Of a stretch of 64,000 nucleotides of DNA, positions 58,491 through 64,000 are shown in pieces; the stretch's first letter is position 1, and the number at the start of each line of letters is the position of its first letter. Source of the DNA: Ischnura elegans. Its lineage: Eukaryota > Arthropoda > Insecta > Odonata > Coenagrionidae. The position numbers were made by a program, and so were the translations under genes. The stretch spans positions 46,686,881 to 46,750,880 of the forward strand of contig NC_060252.1 of assembly GCF_921293095.1 (NCBI RefSeq), given 5' to 3'. The notes beneath the pieces were generated by a model. That model searched no databases and was not told the DNA's origin. It saw only the letters and a program-made list of their open reading frames with translations.

Positions 58491-59347
58491 TACTTTGGAG
58501 TTAATTGAAAGTCACCAAACCCCATCATCCTCAAAGTATACTGTGGAAGAGAGATCTTTTAGGCTTTTTACATTGGAGAGAAATGTCCTGTCTGTGGTTT
58601 TAGTGCTGAGGAATTTTTTAGTTACGAGACCACTTTCAGCTACTCTAAATAAATATTATTGATATTTTCTCATAGATTAATGCATGAGAGTCTTCTTTAA
58701 ACTTCATTTTAAGAATAATTTTAAACAAACCCCATTGTGTATATCTAAGAGTGAATGTATTAAATCTCTTATTCCATAATGAAAGTATATTTTAATTACT
58801 GTGGATAACCATAAAGGCATTCTCAGTAGAAGATTGACTGCAAAAAGGTGAAAATTCAGGGAGGGATTATAAAAGAAGAATGTTCTAATGTGAGATATTA
58901 CCAGGGACGTGATAAAATATTAGTAAAATTGGGTGAAACATTACACTGAGGGTTGCAAGAGAGAGGTGTCATTTTTCACTATTACATTTTTGGAAACACC
59001 TTCATTTTAATTGCTGCTAGTGATGCAGTTATTATCTTCAGTTAATTTATTCTGGTGCTAAATTTATTTATTTTGTACTATCCTTACAAAGTGGATTTTA
59101 TTAAAGGCTCCTTATGCATGATGGCTCTCAGTGTGACTTACGAGATGAGCAAGACATATTGGAAATGAAAGGCTTCATTGGAGTGATGCCACACTATTAG
59201 ATGTGCTTTGGAACTTCTACCAAATGTGGCCTTACCAACTGTATGATGAAAAACTTTGTTTGAATCTAATAGTCTCTCAGCTAAATAAACTAATCTTGCA
59301 GGCAGGAAATGAATTAATATTTAAAGCATACCATTAATTTTTCTTTT
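58491..59347. other. Intergenic, no recognisable feature
   Basis: AT-rich sequence between two elements. One 76-codon plus-strand ORF (58432-58662) starts inside the pogo-like end and shows no motif, so it is taken as accidental. Confidence 0.6.
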
Positions 59348-59577
59348 GGCCGTTTTACACGGGGAACTGAATTGCGCAGGTTAGAGCTGCATTCATTTCT
59401 AAAATGGCATAGAATTGCGCGAATGCATGAACGAAATTAGAACAGGCTATTTTGTCGTCTCGCATCCACACATTCTCGCATGTGTTCTAGCAATTCACTG
59501 CTTTACACGATGCAATTTTGATTGTGCCTTCGCACGTACGTCAGATTGCGCAATTCCGTGTGCTGTGTAAAACGGCC
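59348..59577. mobile_element. 230-bp MITE with GGCCGTTTTACAC ends
   Basis: Inverted ends GGCCGTTTTACACGG and TGTGTAAAACGGCC, flanked by TTTT on both sides, so the duplication is 3 or 4 bases. Inner part has further GAATTGCGC / GCGCAATTC-like pairs (59371-59380 and 59547-59555). Confidence 0.82.
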
Positions 59578-60267
59578 TTTTGAAGCTGGAAATGACTCAA
59601 TTGGTGAAAATGCTGGGAAATCTGCATTACTGTAGTTAAAAATTGCAATGCTGCTTGCAATTAAATTTATCGTCGGCTCAAGTTGCTTCGACCTTCAGTT
59701 GAGCTGACCATTCATGATAGGCGGAAGGGGTGGTTGAGGGATCAGTTGCAAGGTTGCCGGGTTAGAATAGAAAACATTTACTGCCAGATATAAAGAAAGG
59801 TCTGGCAAAGACAGGGTATTGTATGACCTTATGGTAGAAAGGGTAATTCTAAGTATGTATGTATTGACAGAGATTCATGTTCTATTGCCAATATTGTTTA
59901 GGAAGGCTAGGCTGCGGGGTTGTAAATGGAGTACAGGGATTGGCTGTGTGATGTCTGCAATCACCAGGGTTCTCTGCCCCCTTCCTTCTGTCATGTGACG
60001 ACCTTGGCTGGGTAGACTTCAGATTTAATTGTGATTTCACCCTAGCGACCGGGAAAAGGAAGGGCTACATTCACGGGAGGAATTCGGAAGGTAGCCATGA
60101 AAAGATTCTCAACAAAATTTTGTTTCCCTTTTATTCCCCTCTTTTGGACCTCCCTTGCAGCCTAACCTCCACCCCCACCTTATCTTCACTTCCTGCTTCT
60201 AACCCCCACCTATGCACCCTTAATCCTCTCTATGTTACCTAACAATCAGCCTCCTCCCAAACTTAGA
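59578..60267. other. Intergenic, no recognisable feature
   Basis: No ORF, repeat end or RNA gene seen. It includes a C-rich, CT-biased stretch at 60130-60260. Confidence 0.55.
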
Positions 60268-60618
60268 TGGCATCCAGTAATTACGTGAGACGTGTAGGGG
60301 GTAAAGCCATTTCTCAACCAATCTCACGTGAGGGAGAGGGGGTGTCCTGTCAAACATCGCATAATTTTTTGTGTGCAAGAAATGGTGTAAAATGTGATTC
60401 TAGACTACAATCTTAAATACAATTTTTAACTAATCTTAAATAAAAATAATGAAACAAATTTTATTTTTATAAATCCAATGCAATGAAGCATTGATTAATG
60501 TATTTACACTGAAAATACGCATTTTGAACAATCTCAGGTGAGATTAAACGGAGGGGTCGAGCCAAATCTTGCATCTCACTAATCAAAAATCAACAAAATC
60601 ACCTCACTTAATAAACAC
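60268..60618. mobile_element. MITE with GGGGGCGTCC-type ends, copy 2
   Basis: Starts TGGCATCCAGTAATTACGTG and ends AATCACCTCACTTAATAAAC. It follows copy 1 (55237-55647) along its length, sharing CAATCTCACGTGAGGGAGA-like and CAATGCAATGAAGCATT stretches. More diverged at the right end. Confidence 0.65.
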
Positions 60619-60859
60619 AGGTATAAATTGGAAATGTTCTATGTCTTGCCTGTGATTATATGGTATGTGTCTGTACCCTTTTGTATTATTTGGTGATGGT
60701 ATTTCAGGTCAAAAATATTGTTGGTCTTCGCTCGTCGTGGTACTTAACACAATCTATCAGGATATGTCTAATATTTAACGGGCACATACAATAATTTTCT
60801 TTCTCTTCAGTAAAGAGATATGCATGGGTCTAAGGGCTGTGCCCTATCCTCTGATTAAT

Positions 60860-61100
60860 CTAGGGGGAGACCTAGAAGCCCTCTTAGGAGACCATCCTAC
60901 CAACTTAAATTATACATTTCAGTTCCTCAAAGAAATAAATATTTTTAATAGAATTTAATTATGCTATATCTTTGATCGGAGACATCGTATGCAGTGGCTC
61001 TCTTTCTACATAAGTTTTGGAATTAAATGACACAGTAATGGTGCGAAATGGCCAAGCCGTTGAAGCACCCTAAATTTAAATACTACTATTACTAATATTG
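60860..61100 (+). repeat. Retroelement 3' tail with TAC repeats, copy 2
   Basis: GGGGGAGACCTAGAAGCCCT, TTAGGAGACCATCCTACCAA, TTCCTCAAAGAAATAAA and GAAATGGCCAAGCCGTTGAA follow the same order as 52098-52345, ending in an imperfect TACTACTATTACTA tail. More diverged than copy 1. Confidence 0.55.
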
Positions 61101-62090
61101 TTGGTTTGATACATTTATGGGGAATTATAAAGTACTTGCTTTCCATTCACCAGAGCCTCTACGCTCATGTGAGTATCGTGGTGATACAACATTTAGAAGT
61201 GACATGGATTAGGGGAATTGTACGGCTGCAGTTTACCAATCTTAGGATTGTAATACTGTAATAAGTTGCAACATTTAGAAGTACCATTGCTTAGCCCCAT
61301 TTGAAGGAGCCACTTAAATTGCCCATTTGGTGTCTACTAGGTATTTCAACATTTCACTTACCAAAATGTTGCCTTCCTCCAGTCAAAAATTCTGTACTCT
61401 TCTGAATTTTTCAAGACTTTTCTTTTATCTTCAGATGGTTATAATTGTATGGTAAATATTGGTACGACATGGTCGTACATGCATTTTCTGTATTGTATTA
61501 ATTATATTCCTTTACTTGAATTCCAGGCCAAAGGAGAATGGCTGTAGGGATATCCATCACAAGATTTAACGAAGTGTTCATTAAATGTTCTTATACACCT
61601 AATTTATATATTTTTTTCAAGTTTTCATTTTCTTAAAAATATTTTCTTGTACTATTGGAAATTGTATCGAGAAAAATAAATGCTGCAGATTTGTTGTAGC
61701 AGTCTTAATTTTTTTATTCTGCTCTTGAATAGAGAGGTTGAAAGACAATTTGCAGAGCTGAAGGATAATTAAATCACGATTTTCTGATATTTTCAGGATG
61801 GTTTGTAAGGGTTTCCTGGAGATTTCCACCTTCCACTATCATTGTTTTTTCAATGCAATGCATTATTTATATAAAGTCATTGTATACACATGCACTAAAA
61901 AAGCAAAGGCAGCTCTTCTAGCGAATGCTGATAAAAGCGATTTAAAGTTACGGTAGCTTGTTTTTTAAATATCTACTAGATGCCTAGAATATGTCTATTC
62001 TATGAAAGTATGGCTGCTTAGCCTTGAAAAATATCGGAATTTTAGATACTGAAAGTAATTTAACACGAAGATTTATTATTATAATAGTAT
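61101..62090. other. Intergenic, little recognisable
   Basis: AT-rich DNA. Only a 34-base relative of the outer-element subterminal motif (61967-62000) was noted. The 70-codon minus-strand ORF at 61617-61829 has no motif. Confidence 0.55.
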
Positions 62091-62099
62091 TCTACCAAT

Positions 62100-64000
62100 T
62101 TAAGGTAGGTTTCCATGGAGTACTAAAGAAGTGATTTGGGAGCCTCCCTTTCCTTCCAGCGCTGCCTTCTTCAATTCACTGAAAGGCCTACTCCCTTTCA
62201 ATCTATCTAAAAATCCCATTATTTTCCTTCCCCTCCCTCGTTTCCCTAGCATTCTACCCTCTAACACCATTTTCAACATCCCCTGCCCGCTAAGTACTAT
62301 TCGCTCCATCCATACATTCTTTCTCCTCCGTACCTCATCTAAAAGCTGCATCTCCTCGCCAACCATATCCAGCACTTAGTCGTTCCTTTTCCTCCCCGTC
62401 CATTTCACCCTCTCCATACCCACATCTCAAATGCCTCCAATCTTCTCTCGTCTTCTTTCCTCAATGTCCACGTTTCCGCACCGTAGAGAGATACACTCCA
62501 GATCACTCTTAACTAACCTTTTCTTTAAACTCTTACTTAACGATCCTCTCAGAAGCTCCTTCCTGTTCACGAACGCCTCCTTTGCTAATGCAATTCTCTT
62601 TCGAATGTCCTTACTACTGTATCCGTTTTCCTCTAACGTACTGCCTAAATATTTGAACTGCTCAACCTGCTCAAGTTTTTCACCACCCACCTTTATCTTA
62701 AGTCTCACATTCCTCGCTCGTGATAATTTACAAAACTGCATTACCTTGGTCATCTTGTGATTAATCCTCATCCCATACTCCTCATATAACGCATCCACTA
62801 GAGCCTGAAGCCCCCTTGCTGACTGGCTAATTAACGCCTGATCATCCGCGAATCTCACTGATTTGAACATCATTCCTCCCCTTTTATTCCAGCTTCTAAC
62901 TCATCCCACGCTTCCCTTACCATCTCTTCAGCGTACACGTTAAAGAGCAGCGGCGATAGAGGACAGCCTTGCCTCACTCCTCAGCCTATGCTTGCCCACC
63001 CAGATTCTCCGTCCGCTACCCTCACTTGCGCAGTCTGGGCCATGTACAGATTACGAATCAGTCGCCTATCCCTCCAATCTACACCTATTCTCTTGAGAAT
63101 ATCCATTAACTTTCCCCATATCACTCTATCAAATGCTTTTTCTAAATCCACAAAGCAGGTATACACGTCCTGGTCGTATTCTAGGTTCCCCTCCACCAGG
63201 GATGCCATTATCGCTACTGCATCACGAGTTGACTTTCCTTTCCTAAAACCAAACTGATCTACGCTCAAATACTCATTTGCCCTCACCTTCATTCGTTTGT
63301 TCAATATCCTCAGTACCACTTTTGCCGTGTGCGATATTAGGCTAATAGTCCTATAATCTTAGCATTCCGCAGCTTTCTTCTTTTTCGGTAGCGGAAGTAG
63401 AATCGTCTTCACGAAATCCTCCGGCCAACATCCCTCCTCATAGATCCTGCGCACTAGTTCGAAAAACCTTTTCTTACTATCCCTCCCTAGGATCTTCAGC
63501 AGCTCACACGGGATATTGTCCACGCCTACCGCTTTCCTAGCTTTCATTTCATGAAGGACTCTCTCGATATCCGCATCCGATACCCGGTCCAAGGTTATCC
63601 TCCTCCACTGCACTTTCCTCCTCGGTCGGTTTCTCCGACCTGTTCTTCCCGTCATACAGATCCTCCACGTATTCCTGCCATCTACTCTTTACCTCTTCTC
63701 GCTCGGTTAACATCCTTCCATCAATAGTCTTAATTTTCGACATGGCTTGCCCCCTTTTGCCGCCCGATAGCGGCTTAACTTTGGCGTACAGCGTCCCTAC
63801 CTCTCCTTCCCTCTGAAACTTTTCCATTTCCTCACACTGCCTTTTCCACCAAGCCTTTTTTGCCCTCTTAGTTGGCACCGTAATCGATTGTTTATTTCCC
63901 TTTCTTTCTTTCCCTTTCTAATCGATTGTTTCTTTCTTTTTCCCTGCTCTGTGTCCACGTTCTCCCACTTCCTTCTCTCCTCCATTTCTTTTACCGTTGG
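62100..64000 (-). pseudogene. Non-LTR retrotransposon (RTE-like LINE), reverse transcriptase part, decayed
   Basis: Minus-strand ORF2 fragment running in from beyond the right edge. Order: linker (WQEYVEDLYDG, 63680-63640), then RT blocks EMKARKAVGVDNIPCELLK, GCWPEDFVKTILLPLPKK, DYRTISLISHTAKVVLRILN, QFGFRKGKSTRDAV, FVDLEKAFDRV, GVRQGCPLSPLLF and the catalytic RFADDQALI (FADD instead of YADD), then FKYLGSTLEENGYSSKDIRK and a C-terminal VLEGRMLGKRGRGRKI. In-frame stops interrupt before DYRTIS (near 63360) and before GVRQGC (near 62982, where a CGA-to-TGA change is likely). Frameshifts occur near 62880 and 62510. The endonuclease domain would lie beyond 64000. Clade is inferred from the RT style and could be a relative of RTE. 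Confidence 0.88.

Overview
The window is eukaryotic: AT-rich intergenic and intronic DNA, genes split by GT-AG introns, and many decayed transposable elements. The mix (piggyBac, Merlin, pogo/Tigger-like and hAT-like elements, a FADD-type LINE, tRNA-derived SINE heads) and the protein similarities suggest an arthropod, probably an insect with a medium or large genome. The species cannot be told from the sequence. No bacterial, organellar, rRNA or CRISPR features were seen.

Three protein-coding genes are supported. (1) Positions 1-32189, + strand: the 3' third of a cytoplasmic dynein-2 heavy chain gene (DYNC2H1), 24 exons, running from the stalk and microtubule-binding domain through AAA5, AAA6 and the C-terminal domain to the stop codon; its 5' part lies outside the window. 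(2) Positions 34034-40341, - strand: a ten-finger C2H2 zinc-finger protein with one very large GC-rich exon and one 3' exon, tail to tail with DYNC2H1. (3) Positions 41326-53900, + strand: a NudC domain-containing protein 2 (NUDCD2) gene, head to head with the zinc-finger gene across a short, probably bidirectional promoter near 40.83-41.05 kb. DYNC2H1 is the retrograde motor of intraflagellar transport. NUDCD2 is a co-chaperone linked in vertebrates to the dynein regulator LIS1, so two dynein-related genes are close neighbours here.

Most other recognisable sequence is mobile DNA in introns and in the 3' flank. DYNC2H1 intron 5 holds a 4.3-kb piggyBac element (5421-9694) whose transposase is broken by frameshifts and by a nested MITE. 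The last DYNC2H1 intron holds two copies of one pogo/Tigger-like family in opposite orientation around a 146-codon orphan ORF. NUDCD2 intron 3 (about 9.7 kb) is a nest: an outer element with CCCAC...GTGGG ends, then a 3.1-kb element carrying seven perfect copies of the 15-mer GTTACGTACGGGACA with a hAT-like MITE inside it, then a Merlin element. From 53.9 to 64 kb there is no host gene, only pogo-like elements, MITEs, a retroelement tail and the RT half of a decayed LINE.

The observations most worth following are the seven-copy 15-mer element, three large fold-back hairpins plus one further site that share a CTGATGA...GAAAC (hammerhead-like) layout, the inverted pogo-like pair with its orphan ORF, and a GC-AG intron in DYNC2H1. 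Exon limits were read by eye from splice consensus, reading-phase continuity and remembered family similarity. No alignment or database search was run.
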